Positions 22,141-32,909 of a stretch of DNA of 64,000 nucleotides are shown here, in pieces (position 1 is the first letter of the stretch; the number at the start of each line of letters is the position of its first letter). Under the pieces are notes generated by a model, which saw only the letters and a list, made by a program, of their open reading frames with translations, did not search any database and was not told the origin of the DNA. Both the position numbers and the translations under genes were made by a program. The stretch is from Sorghum bicolor (Eukaryota > Streptophyta > Magnoliopsida > Poales > Poaceae): contig NC_012872.2 of assembly GCF_000003195.3 (NCBI RefSeq), forward strand, positions 57,517,695-57,581,694, read 5' to 3'.

Positions 22141-23186
22141 TGTCGGTGTTTTTCCCCCGGGGGGTCACACCAACGAGTAAATTTGTATGCGTGCTCCCTT
22201 TCCCGGATGGTGATGCAAGAAGACACAAAGGTTTATCCTGGTTCGGGCAAGAGAAGGCCCTACGTCCAGCGGGGGGAGAGAGTTTGTATTATCTTGCACC
22301 TAAGTGCTTGTACAGGGGCGAATACAAGCGTGGTATGAAGTGTGGAGCTCTTCTACGTATGAGTGTGGTCTTGTGTTGTTCTCGTTTCATCCTCTTCTAT
22401 TCCTGAGTCTCTCCTTTAATAGCTCCAAGGAGAGACACAGGGTACACGCGTAGATGTTAAAGTAGGGGTCGATAGCCGCATGGAGCGCCGACCTACTCGA
22501 GGCTTCCGTACGGCATGGCCTCGAGCCGTCCCATCTTGATAGCCCGGTGATGATTACGCGTGCTCCTGCGTTCTGCCCTGCCCGCCGCCTTGCGTTGGTT
22601 CTGAGGTTGCATGCTTGTACGGTAAGGCGGCGGATCCGGCGGGGTAACTGTGATGTTGTCAGTCGACGCCCAACTTGTCCCTAGGAAGGGACCCTGTTCG
22701 GTCGAGGGTCGGACGCCGTGTAATATGCTGATATCTGGAGCGCTGACCTTAGATGTCTCGAGGGGGTCCCGATTAGACGTTCCATCCTCGTTTCCTGCGT
22801 CCTGACACGCCCTGGGTCGTTCGGTGGGAAGGCTGAAAAAGATTGATGGGACGGAAGCCTGTTCCCTATCACGCCTCCCGTGACCTGTGCGTTAGGTGGG
22901 GAAACATCAGGCGCATTTAATGCTCCCGCCCGCGTGCGCGCGTCAGGCGGCGGATGGCGCCCTCGCGCTCGACGCCCCCCGGTTCGCATGAGCCTATTCC
23001 GTATTCGACGGTAACCGGCGCTCGACGCCTGATCGATTCGCTCGACGCTATTTCCGTCTTCGAGGTTACGGCCGTCGATGGCGGCGCATAGGTAAGATTA
23101 GAGCGTCGAATTGAGGGTCTCGACCTGCGTACGGGCAATCTCATAATGCGCATCGCTGAGGGTACCCTTTACTGATACCCTCGACA
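22141..23186 (-). repeat. Element 1 right LTR (its 5' LTR)
   Basis: 1046 bp, near-identical to 12670-13716. One of the few differences lies in the TATA box: the minus strand here reads TATTAAAGG (about 22421-22413) where the other LTR has TATAAAAGG. Confidence 0.9.
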
Positions 23187-23204
23187 GAAGTAAACAACGC
23201 CTTA

Positions 23205-23968
23205 GTTCACAATCCTAGTAATTTGTAGCGACCGAGTAATGATGTAACCGCTTCAATATTTGTTTCTTTGTGAATTATGATTCTCATAGATGTTCAGACT
23301 ATGAAGGAGAATTATGTTAGAATTTGGCATAATATATCCCTAAAATTTCTTTTAATCTCACCATGTGCTGAAGATTAGTATTTATAGAGAACCTTGTTTT
23401 TGTTATGTAAAAAGAATAGTGCTCTTTGTGTAGAATTTTGGAAATGAAAAGGAGAAAGAACTTATCCGAGAGATTGGGAGATTGCTTCAACCATCGAACT
23501 CAATAGGTGAGCTTCCTTTCTGTAACTTCTGGGAACTATCGCGGGCACATTCCAAGAAGAACTACATGGGCTTCCATTCTCCCGACAGTCCGACACACAC
23601 GGGCCAAGCCCACTACTACACGAGCTGAACCTATATCTCGCTCCATATAGCCCTAAACGCGTACGCGTGCATATATCCCTAAACGCATACTTCATGCCTG
23701 TTGCATCGCAAAAATCGAATAAACGGTGCAGCTACCAGCTAAACAAATACACCCCCCCCAAAAAAAAGACTAGAGTTGTGAATGGGCTAGTAGTTCAGTG
23801 GTAGGATACCTTTTTCTGAATTTTTTCTAAAATTTTCACGCTATATGCACGCGTACGCGTTTAGGGATACTGTGTGTTTCCCGCGTATTAGAGAGAGCCT
23901 TCAATCTCTTCTGTGTGTACTGTGTGTATGGCATGAGTGTAGAGTGTGGGTTGTATGCATTCAAAGTT
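23205..23968. other. Intergenic with a 25-bp perfect inverted repeat
   Basis: No gene. The arms at 23651-23675 and 23842-23866 are exact inverse copies (starting CCCTAAACGCGTACGCGTGC) about 166 bp apart. The segment after the left arm (CATGCCTGTTGCATCG, AAATAAAC-like) resembles 24810-24880, which suggests two copies of one dispersed element. Confidence 0.5.
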
Positions 23969-23973
23969 GTAGC

Positions 23974-24246
23974 TATTGAGGTGGATGCACCAACCAGTTT
24001 AACCCAAAAGCTTAAGCTGATGGGGAGAGGTGGGCAATTCACTTATATTCCAACACTCCCTCACGTGGAGGCTCCCTCAGGCCTCAGACGCGGAATAGGA
24101 GCAAGCAACAATTATTTTTATTTAATTGCGCTAACCAGGATTCGAACTCGAGACCTCTGGCTCTGATACCATATTGAGTTGCATGCACCAATCAGTTCAA
24201 CCCAAAAATGATAGGGAGAGGTGGGCAATTCACTTATATTCCAACA
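23974..24246 (-). mobile_element. TRIM/SMART-like miniature LTR retrotransposon
   Basis: Only 273 bp, flanked by the perfect 5-bp duplication GTAGC (23969-23973, 24247-24251). The direct terminal repeats are 82 bp (23974-24055) and 75 bp (24172-24246), on the minus strand starting TGTTGGAATATAAG and ending CTCAATA. Just inside the right repeat the minus strand reads TGGTATCAGAGCC, the classic site complementary to initiator-Met tRNA. The internal part is about 116 bp with no ORF. Size and layout fit the very small non-autonomous LTR elements described in grasses. Confidence 0.8.
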
Positions 24247-24399
24247 GTAGCGATTGAAAAAAGGACTATAGTTTAATGTATCATTGGTCCATTAACTTTT
24301 ACTCATGTTTTACTTTAGGTTCATCAATTATGAAAGTGGTTTTTCGAGTTCATAAACTTTTTTAATGTATGCATCTCTATTTTATACTCTTCGTTTCTC

Positions 24400-24545
24400 T
24401 TTTAAATCTGATGTGGCAGCCCAGGATGACGCTAATCTGTCTTCTGGAGGTAGTCCACGGTCAGGCGGCTGCTCCGCGGGGGCGGCGTTCATGACCACGA
24501 ACCGCTTCAGATAGCTGAGGACGAGGCAGAGGGACTCGAACGTGT
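24400..24545 (-). other. GC-rich island, possible captured gene fragment
   Basis: Surrounded by AT-rich sequence, the minus strand has a short open reading of the form ESLCLVLSYLKRFVVMNAAP. I cannot name a parent gene. A transposon-captured exon is possible. Confidence 0.25.
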
Positions 24546-24670
24546 ATATTGGAGACTAATAGTTTAGATTTATTGGAGAAGAAAGTTTCATACACAAAAA
24601 TTATAGGTTTCGACCACATTTCCTTCCATCTAGTGCAAGCAATCAGGTTGCCTGCGTACTAAACGTGAGT

Positions 24671-24773
24671 CTGTTTGCTTGCGTGAGGCTGAAACTACTG
24701 TTTGCTGATTTATTGTTAGAGAAAAACACTATTAGCTGGTAAAAAATATATAATTTATAAGACAAGCGAACGG
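24671..24773. mobile_element. Short MITE (GTTCGCTTGTC-type ends)
   Basis: About 100 bp between GTTTGCTTGCGTGAGGCTGA on the left and AAGACAAGCGAACGG on the right (inverse CCGTTCGCTTGTCTT). The interior reads TGAAACTACTG...AGAGAAAAACACT, a pattern common in panicoid MITEs. Confidence 0.5.
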
Positions 24774-25231
24774 ATTCATACTATGTCTTTACTGGGTTCA
24801 TATATTGTATCATGCTTCATGCCCGTTGCATCGAATGCACCAAATAAACAGTCCAGCTACGACCTAAACAAATACAGCCCCAAAAATAGACCCAAAATAG
24901 ATTACATGTCGTTTAAAAAAAGATTACATGAACAGAAGACACAAATTAAGCACCTGAGAACCCACAGCTGACTGACGATGAATCTATCTTGTGTATTCAC
25001 ATTGCCTGAGAACTAATTCTACCATCAGGTTTACTTTATGCTCTTATGTACGTATATGTTACTCGTATACATGTATCTTATTTATGTTGTTGTTCGTATT
25101 TTTATACATTTCCGTGTGAATTACATAGTACTGTACTTGACTCGCTGACTTCAGATGAAACAAAAACCAACGGTTCCAGCGCGGCGAAAGGCTGGCCTTC
25201 TTCGCCGCGCCCTGCCGCGTGCCGGCCTTTG
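24774..25231. other. 3' flank of the CCCH gene
   Basis: Lies downstream of the minus-strand gene. No coding signal. It includes a second copy of the CATGCCCGTTGCATCGAATG sequence at about 24819. Confidence 0.4.
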
Positions 25232-26431
25232 CTAAGGTCGGGGCAGGTCGAGGCGTTCGATGGGGGTGAGCGTGTGGCGGAAGTGGCAGCGGTGGCCGTA
25301 GGGACAGACCTCGCCGGCGAGCACCATGCGGCAGACCTGGGTCTTGTAGCGCGGGTGGCGGATGACGGGGCGGAGCTCGGCGACGCCGTGAGCGAACTGG
25401 CACTGGTCGCCGTAGGAGCACGCCCCCGTCTGCTCCCACTTGTTGCACAGCTCCGTCTTGAACATGCCCTGGTTGTACACCTCCAGCTCCATGCCGATGC
25501 CGCCCGCCGCCGCCGCCGCCGCCGTGTGTGGCGGCTCCTTGGGTTCCTCGCCTTTCTTGTCGCCGCCATTGCCCTTGTACACGCGCTGCTGATCCGTGCG
25601 TCGCATCGCATCACATCAAGGTGCATGCATCAATGTCAGATGCCAATTAACAAGCGGGACGTGATAGAGGTTGGCGAGACGTGATCGTGAACTGGGGCTC
25701 ACCACCGAGCTTGGGTTGTTGGTCGTGTTCGACGCGCGAGGCTTGCGGTTGTTTGCGGCCGGCGTGGCGGGGGCCTGCACCTGTTTGGGCTTGTTGATCT
25801 TGAGGTAGTCGTTGGAGCGGACGGAAATGCTCTTGGGCAGCACGGCGGCGGGCTTCTCGGGAGCGCACTCCGCGGCCTTGTTGTGGTCCCCGAAGCGGAG
25901 GCGGCAGACCTCGTCGGCGATGGCGGCGGCGGCGGCCTGCTTGCCGATGCCGCTGAGGAGCGCGAGGCGGCGCGTGAGGTCGGCGTTGGCGACGCGGAGC
26001 TCGGCGTTCTCGCGGTGGAGCGCGGCGGCCTCGTCCGCGGCGTCGGCGAGGCGGGCGAGGCAGAGCTCGTAGCGGTCGGCCACCTCCTGGTACTGCAGCG
26101 CGAGGCGGGCGAGCTGGAGCCTGTGGCCCGTGGCGAAGGCGTCCACGTCGGCGGCCGCGGCGTCGTCGCAGTCGTCGACGAGCGAGGCGGAGGAGGACGG
26201 CGAGAGCGAGACGGAGGGGGTGGTCGCGAGCGGCGACGGCGAGGAGAAGCCGAGGCTGGGGCTGAACGGCGACGAGCAGCGGAACAGCGCGTCGTCGCCG
26301 CCGCCGACGGCGGCGAGGTTGAGGTAGCCCGGCGGCGAGGCGAGGCGCTGGTCCCCGAAGGCGAACGGCTTCAGCTCCAAGGCTGAGCGAAAGCGGCAGG
26401 CATTGCCCGGAGAGATGAGAGCTTCCTGCAT
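25232..26431 (-). CDS. TTP-type tandem CCCH zinc-finger protein
   Basis: Two exons in phase 0: 26431-25703 (243 codons) and 25588-25232 (118 codons plus stop), 361 aa. The donor is GTG|GTGAGC; the acceptor is GGATCAG|CAG (a second AG three bases on is also possible). The C-terminus has two C-x8-C-x5-C-x3-H fingers: C291, C300, C306, H310 and C329, C338, C344, H348, each led by KTELC / KTQVC, 18 residues apart. This spacing is that of tristetraprolin-type fingers that bind AU-rich mRNA. Residues about 105-160 form a leucine-rich coiled coil ([16 protein letters not shown]). A motif [14 protein letters not shown] lies further on. Plant proteins with this layout (Arabidopsis C3H14/C3H15 type) act in RNA control during secondary-wall and anther development; transfer of that role is inference. 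ATG 26431 was chosen because the upstream codons lie in a duplicated leader and past a probable UTR acceptor. Confidence 0.85.
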
Positions 26432-27035
26432 GGTCGATCGAGGCTTCTTCTTCAAAGGCAGACAAAGACCAGAGGCTTCTTCTTCAAAGTAGCCTCGATC
26501 TGCATATTTAATGGAAAATAGATTGAAATGGTGTTCTTGCACAGAGGCGTTCGGTTCACTGAATTTACGACAGAAAACGACTACAAGAACAGATTAGAAA
26601 AGACCAGACCAGAGGCGGAAAAAAAAATTCAACAAGCTGCCAAATGCACGATCCGAGTTTTGACTGGCTCCCCCTGTACCAACGTCTAACCACCAGTGAC
26701 CTTGGATGAACTCGAAACAACCAGACGACGGTACCAAAAATGACCCCAAAAACAAAAAGAAAAAAAGTGTGAAGAAACAGTACTTGCTTCGCTCCATCCG
26801 ATCCGATGCAACCACTGAATCACAAGTAAAGCCAGCCAAATCGAAGACCCGACTACAATTGCAATCGGGGGAAGACAGAAAGAGTGCAACCAAAATGCAA
26901 CGAATAAGCCATTAAATTGAGGAGCTGGACCACGAGCAATCAACCGTACCTCGTGGACGAAGAAGGCAGAGAATGGGGGGGGGGGAGATGTTGGAGAGGA
27001 CGATCGAGGACTGTGGAGAGAAATGGGGGTGCTGG
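26432..27035 (-). other. 5' leader of the CCCH gene with a probable UTR intron
   Basis: A donor CACGAG|GTACGG (about 26950) and a T-rich acceptor AAATATGCAG (about 26500) can define a leader intron of about 450 nt. The final leader exon holds a near-duplicate of GAGGCTTCTTCTTCAAAG (plus strand, about 26440 and 26470). A run of ten or more G at about 26976-26986 lies in the first leader exon. Confidence 0.5.
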
Positions 27036-27056
27036 GAAGGAACGCGTGGCGTCGTG

Positions 27057-27066
27057 CCTATATAGC
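27057..27066 (-). promoter_or_regulatory. TATA box of the CCCH gene
   Basis: CTATATAGGC on the minus strand, followed about 30 nt later by a C/T-rich start region and leader. It sits about 630 bp upstream of the start codon, consistent with the leader intron. Confidence 0.6.
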
Positions 27067-30000
27067 TGGGGAGCATGCCAGGAGCAGGGGAGACCGTGGG
27101 GCCCGCGCGTCGGCGACACCGAGACGGCACGGGGGGGATGAGCTGAGAGCCGCCCGATCGTACGTACTGGAGCACGCACGGTCGGGGGTCGGTGGTTGGC
27201 AACATGACTCTGCACTGCTTCTGGTTGGGTTTGAAACTTTTGGACCTCTGTGAGCTTCGCTTGTTTTACCCGGCCGTCAAGGCGTCAATGGAGCAGTTAG
27301 CAGTAGTACCAGTTTGGTGCCGCAGCCGCACGACGACTGACCAAAGCTGTGTGATAGCTTTGCAAATCACGGGTTCGAGTGTTGAGCACAACAATGTACA
27401 GACCTTGGACTGGAGCATGTGTGCCAGTGCTGCTGCTGCTGCTGCTGCGATCGTGCTAATCATCAACCAGGACTGCAAGATCGTCTCGTCTCGTCTCGTG
27501 GAAATCGATCAAATCGATGGCCGAGACTGTACAAACAACACACCATGACATATATATATTTTTACCATTCCAACGACTTTCCAAGGCCGGATGGCTGAGG
27601 ACTCTAAAGGGATCATGTGTTCTTTTCACAGATGACCACCTTATCGATCGGTCCGGTTGGGGAAATGGTAATCGTGCCAACACGGGAGGTGCGCCAACGT
27701 TAATTTCTTCGACCACACTTCATCGGGCGAGCCGACGCGGACAAGTCGGGCCTGTTGCGCCTCGGGCTTTATGTCGGGGTCAGGCCACGTCGGGGAGGTT
27801 GCATTTCCCGCTCCTACTCCTAGTCCCCGAACTCCCGAAACCATCTCTCCCCAGCCTCCGCACAATCTAGGAAGTGACAATTTTCTGTGTACATACATCC
27901 AACAAACTCGTGCATAATCCAGTAGTACCACCATTGTCCTCTGTTCTTGTACCGCCGTTTTCTACCAACCGTCGACTGAGGAACAGCGTTCAGAAGCTAC
28001 AGTTTTAGACACTAGTGCGACTTCATAAAGGGGACAGTTAATTGAAAAGTTGTTCCATGTTGGCATGCGCTGCAATTTTGCAATTTTGGCCACGCTGGAA
28101 TCTGACATATGTGCGAAGTATTTACAAGGAAATGAAACCCAACGTAGCTAGTGCTGTGGCCGGCCAGAATCAGCCGTATTTTTACAACCACAAAATAGTA
28201 TTTTATTCTCACAACAAATCAATACCAGCATCAACATCAGCCGCATAAACGGTCAAATAGGGAAGTCACCCAACTTCTTTTTTGTGTAGCTTTGTATATA
28301 CTATATGTTCTAACTGTCTTTTAGAAGAAGAAGAAGAAAAACATTTGGTGATAGGCTCGTGGCCACTCTGGCCAACCTAATTCGAGGTATGTTTTTTTAT
28401 ATATATAAAAGAAAACAAAAGAAAAAAAAAAAGCTTGTAGGTGGGGGCTTAGCTATGGAACTGTTTTGGCTTCACGTATCCGAGCAGAGCACGCACTGTA
28501 CCAAACATGCCCCTAGCTAGCCCCGGCGCAGTCACGTTCACGTCACAAGGTCGAAACAACCGGCGATTTTGATTAATTAAACTCTACATATATACATCAA
28601 GCATCCCATTAGTCGTTGCTTAACAATAAATTAATCTCGGTTCTGGAAGGAGGAGCACGGCTAACGAATCGTGGCGGGTCATGCATATATAGGAGTGTCT
28701 CTATCGGGTACTCCTAGATGCCATCCATCCTCGATCGCGCGGTCAGTGAGGTGAGGTGAGTGAGTGACAGTGAAGGCTCATCTCTCCGTTGGCAGCGCAA
28801 GGCAGCGGCTCTGATCGAGCTTGCTTTGCTTTCACGGTTGAGTCCCTCTCGGCGCTCGCTACCCACCTCGATCGCGGCAGCCGCCACCCTTAGGAAAATC
28901 AGAGTAACAAACTCGCGGCCACCAGCGGTCACACCACACCGCGCACTGATCTCCTCCTCCTCCTCCTCCCGCCGCGCTTTTGCAATCATGTTGCTTCCTG
29001 CTTACAGCTTTAACTAACTCCTCCGAGTTCCGCCCGGCGTCGCCTACCGCGGACGGAGCGCGCGGCGGCACGTCCGAATCATCCTTCCTTTTTCCTCGTC
29101 TGCATGGTGTGCGCGCGAGCGAAACACAGACCAAAACAAAAAAAAAAAACAAAGCTTCTTCCTCGCGTGCATGGTGTGCGCGAGAGCCTTCTTCCCCTGC
29201 CCCTGCCCCTGCCCGGCGTGACTGACGGCCAAACGAATCGCATGGACTTTTTTCTTTTTTTTTAGGTGAGGGCGATACATACGTAGTACGCTGGTCTGGA
29301 TCTGCGGTCGCCGGTCGCCATCGGGTTTGTTATGCACAGTGCAGTGTGCTTGGTGATGCCGACGGGTCGTGCGAATGAAGGCATGCACACTGATGGATCG
29401 ATCCACCCAGCTGCTGCTGCTGCTGGGACGGACGGACGGGCTGATGTGCCACTTGGACCAGAAATGGATGTTTATATGTTATCTTTGGATGGTTGCCGTG
29501 GCTATCCTATTGTATTGTATGTCGGGCCAGCGCGCGGACATGGGATACGAAGGATGTGAGAGACTGTTTTTATTTTTTGCGATTTTTTTTTTTACAAAGG
29601 ACGTGAGAAACTGTTGAACATCTCACTAGGAACAGAAACTGTTGACAGACTCATCGATCACACGACACCGCGGGAAGACATTCATTCATATTAACTGACA
29701 ATGAGAGAAAACGCAATTACTGCGGAGCTTTGTAGATGAACTTCCTTTTTGAGTTCCTTCTTTTTTTCGCCAAAAAAAAACACCCCTTTAATAACTTGGT
29801 ACAACAGTTCTTTGAAAACTAGGAGTTGGTAAAATTCACCTCCAACTTGTAACTTTCCATGCCGGATAGGAAGCACATATCTCCCCCTAACAACTGTTCT
29901 TTCTTCTTTTTTTTCTTTCTTTCTTTCTTAAATTCAACTACGATTTTCTCTATTTTGGAGCGAGTCTGTGGAGTTCCCGATCATTGTCGCTGCTTCCCGA

Positions 30001-30366
30001 CCTCTGTCAGTGCCGCCTCTCGAAGGTAAAAAGCTCTAGCCACTTGGCTTTTCTTGTCCGCCGCCTAGCGACCATGGTTGTGACCTGGTGGAGTAAGCAA
30101 CATAGCTCTCCCCATAACGCGTTGTCATTCTATAGCTTGCAAATGATTTTGTTGTCTACTTGAGAAGTTCTCTAGGACTGCACCCCCGTATCATGGCATT
30201 CATGATTTGGAGTTCATGTTTTGAATTGGTACCAAGTGTTTTTAAGTTTGTCCTTAAAAATTGGTATCGTGTGTTTTTGTGTTTTCCCTTCAATTGGTAC
30301 TTTTTGAGTATGTTCTTCCATTGAGATATTTTGGACATCTTCTTGATGATTATTGCATTGTCAACA
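27067..30366. other. Long intergenic stretch, no gene supported
   Basis: Contains (TGC)n near 27427-27447, a TATATA motif near 28684 followed by GC-rich sequence (28740-29230) without a convincing coding frame, and A/T homopolymers. Open frames here (for example 28760-29017 and 29332-29617) have no domains and overlap one another. An unannotated noncoding transcript start at about 28.7 kb is possible but not shown. Confidence 0.35.
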
Positions 30367-30378
30367 AGGGATAAGAAA

Positions 30379-30611
30379 TTGGAAGATCCAGTTTAAAGAG
30401 GAGATTGGCCTGGTTTGTATCAAGGCCAAACCGAACCTTGCTGGTTCCCTTAATATGTATTTGGAGATTTTACATTAGCTTTTCTCTCGCATTTTTGTTT
30501 GAGCTTGCAAGCTCCTTTTTCACACCTTGTGCACTTGTAATTTCTTTTTACCAATGATTAATACAAAAAAATAGGTGGAGGAATTCCCCTATTGATCCTT
30601 CAAAAAAAACT
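30379..30611 (+). mobile_element. 5'-truncated LINE tail
   Basis: A stretch of about 233 bp ending GATCCTTCAAAAAAAAC, flanked by the 12-bp direct repeat AGGGATAAGAAA (30367-30378 and 30612-30623). Poly-A tail plus target duplication indicate a short LINE-mediated insertion on the plus strand. Confidence 0.65.
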
Positions 30612-30623
30612 AGGGATAAGAAA

Positions 30624-31526
30624 ATGGGGCTGCACAAGTAAGGGGGTATTGCATTCGTATGCCATAAGGTCCACAAATTGAGGTGGAGCATGCATCTTTT
30701 GCATCTGATTTTGTAGAACTTTTAAACCGGTGCTTTTGTGTGATTTGTGCTTCGCTCATGGCCGTGTTGGGCCTTACCTCTTTTTGAGGAGCCATTGATT
30801 ATTTGTCTCCTTTGTGTCGAGCTGTTGCCCATATTTTTGGGGCTGGAAACTTTTGGACAGAGGATTTTCTTTATTTGGCTTCGATAATCTTTTTGTCAAT
30901 TGGTTTGAAGAGTTTTTATTTGCCAAGTGGGATTTGTCTCATGCCAATTAAACCTTTTATTCTCCGGAAAATCTGACGGTTCCATATGGCATGAGAAAGA
31001 AGCAGGAACTTTTTCGAAGCTGATGGCCGTGGCCGAGACCCTCGATGATTAGACTGGACAAAAAGTTATTTATATGTCAATAATACTTCATGTTAGCCTT
31101 CTTGGGCTTGTTATCAAAGCTGTGGACAGCTCCGAGAGGTTGCCCACAAGCCATAAACCATACGACTCACATAGTAAGCAACAGTTGCCAAGTGTTTTTT
31201 CAGTTTTGCTTAGATTATTTTTTTTTGTTATTAAACAGACCTAAGGTGTATCTTCTGTCCTTAAATTCACTTGCAGAAAATAAGTCACGCATGGGCCCTT
31301 TATGATGTTCTTTATCAATTTGATCACGTGCGGTTGATAAGCAGTGATATATTTATTATAAGGGTTTAAACTTTTTTTTTGGAACCAATATTCTTTATCA
31401 ATTTGATCGAAAAAAATCCTTCATCGATTTGACTTATATCTCCATAAGATCGTACCGATTCTATTATTCGTTACATAAGCCATCCGATCAAATCGAACAG
31501 AGGCTTAAACCTCCCCCGCAGGATTA
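30624..31526. other. Intergenic, no gene seen
   Basis: AT-rich sequence with decayed repeat character. The open frames are short and without domains. Confidence 0.4.
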
Positions 31527-31529
31527 TAA

Positions 31530-31772
31530 GGCCTTGTTTACTTCCACCTAAAAATCCAAAATTTTTCAAGATTCCCTGTCACATCGAATCTCTAGACGTA
31601 TGCATTGAGTATTAAATATAGACAAAAATAAAAACTAATTGCACAATTTAATCGAAATTAACGAAATGAATCTTTTGAGCCTAATTAGTCCATAATTAGA
31701 CAATAATTATCTTAAACAAACGAAAGTGCTATAGTGTCGCGAAATTTTTTCGATCGGAAACTAAACAAGGCC
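31530..31772. mobile_element. Tourist-like MITE, complete
   Basis: About 243 bp between GGCCTTGTTTACTTCC and GGAAACTAAACAAGGCC, inverted ends, with TAA on each side (one extra C at the right). The interior is the usual AT-rich family sequence (CACATCGAATCTCTAGACG ... CTAATTAGTCCATAATTAG). Same family as the MITE at 12448. Confidence 0.75.
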
Positions 31773-31915
31773 CTAAGCCAAGGCCGACAACCCGTGGCCT
31801 CTCAGGCCCATGGATTGCCTTGCTACGGAGCCGTATATCAATCATCCGGCCTAACTGGCACTATTGGCCTTCTATCGCATGGACCCGGGTCCAGTTTGAT
31901 GCCACATCCAATAAG

Positions 31916-32692
31916 AAAAAGTTCACTTTAGGTCCCTTAATTTTTATAAAGTCTATCTTTTATCTTTGAACTCTAAAATTAGGCAAAATATATTATTCCT
32001 TAACTTTTAAAACCATGCATATTACATCCATGACCTGGTTTTGAAAGCGGTTTTGTCCTTTTCTTTTTATTTATTTTAGCTGAATTTTTTAAAAAAGCAT
32101 AGTAAATCACATAAAAATCATAAAATAGAAAAATCAATTTTATTGGACTTTAGATGAGCTACACACTAAATATATAATATAATATGTTTTATTATAAATA
32201 TTTTACTAGAGCTTTAGATCCATGATTTATTAAGTTTGTGCTTGTGAAATCTTAATAAATCTATAACTAAGTTATACATGATCTAATGAGTATTAAACTT
32301 TTACCACAGTTTAAACATACAATAATTAGCCCAGATGAAAAATTCACCACAATTGGACCATATAAATTGTAGCTACGAATTATTCTAATTAATTACAGAA
32401 AAATATAGATTTAAAGCTACAACAAAAACTTTGTACTAAAGCATACTATATTATAAATTCACCGTGTAGATCTACTTATTTGGTGTCCAACAAAATTGTA
32501 ATTTCTATTTTATGAATTTTATGTGATTTATGATTTCAAAGATTCAGCCGAAATGAATAAATAAAAAAAGACAAAACTGCTTTTAAAACTGCTTATAACT
32601 ATGTTAGGGATGTAATATGTATGGTTTTAAAAGTTGAGGTTCAGAAAAGCATACTTTCGCAGAAGTTAAGGGCAAGTTGACTTTTTCTATCC
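31916..32692. mobile_element. Foldback element: near-complete palindrome, about 780 bp
   Basis: The left half (AAAAAGTTCACTTTAGG ... CTTTTAAAACCATGCATATT ... GCGGTTTTGTCC) is repeated inverted in the right half (GGCAAGTTGACTTTTTC at its end), with the centre near 32270. There is no ORF. A transcript through it would fold into a hairpin several hundred bp long. A related half-copy lies at 45556-46050. Superfamily unresolved. Confidence 0.65.
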
Positions 32693-32909
32693 GGATATCA
32701 CAGAAGTTTTGGCGACAGCCGCAACTAGAAGGTCTTGTGAATTTTTGGGCTGGAGCCTGGAGAACCGGAGATTATGGCCTTTTGATGTGGCGGTAGTGTA
32801 TTTATTTTTGTGTTTGTTGTGACTTGTGAGAAATAGCGAAGAGAGGAGGGAGATGTCGTGGTGCTGAACGCCAGGGCCAAAGGTTGTGAGTGTCAATTTA
32901 TGTCCTAGT

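Larger units (their letters stand above)
12670..23186 (-). mobile_element. Element 1: Tat-type Ty3/gypsy retrotransposon, pol-deleted, minus strand
   Basis: 10.5 kb between a perfect 5-bp duplication GAAGT (12665-12669, 23187-23191). It has two LTRs of about 1047 bp, TG...CA ended. Transcription is from right to left. The PBS (GTTGGCGCGCCAGGTAGGGG on the minus strand) abuts the right LTR. A purine-rich tract complementary to GTAGCCCCCGAGCC abuts the left LTR at 13717. By hand I count about 10 substitutions and one 1-nt gap between the LTRs, roughly 1 percent, so insertion was recent. Order along the element: gag (partial), junction of a large deletion, RNase H tail plus integrase, then the antisense gene in the opposite direction. 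Placement in the Tat lineage (Retand/RIRE2/Grande-like) rests on the integrase and gag resemblance to element 2 and on the antisense ORF, which is known for that lineage. Confidence 0.85.
12448..23201. mobile_element. Tourist-like MITE, split by element 1
   Basis: The left end reads GGCCGTGTTTAGTTCC and the right end AAGTAAACAACGCC, imperfect inverted copies. The 3-bp direct repeat TTA lies at 12445-12447 and 23202-23204, as in PIF/Harbinger-type (Tourist) MITEs. Element 1 (12670-23186) sits near the right end and left GAAGT duplicated. Without it the MITE is about 230 bp. Confidence 0.7.

Noticed and set aside
23783..23810. GGGCTAGTAGTTCAGTGGTAGG resembling a tRNA/SINE A box
   Set aside because: No matching B box (GGTTCGANNCC) lies at a suitable distance and no bounded SINE is seen.
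24121..24175. TTCGAACTCGAGACC...TGATACC looking like the 3' part of a tRNA
   Set aside because: It is the minus-strand primer-binding side of the TRIM element. No acceptor stem or anticodon arm can be built.
25883..26386. Plus-strand Glu/Gly/Val-rich frame of 167 codons
   Set aside because: Shadow of exon 1 of the CCCH gene, caused by high GC at third positions.
28684..29230. TATA-like motif plus GC-rich stretch suggesting a gene start
   Set aside because: No coding frame with a domain or consistent splice sites follows; short frames overlap in several registers.
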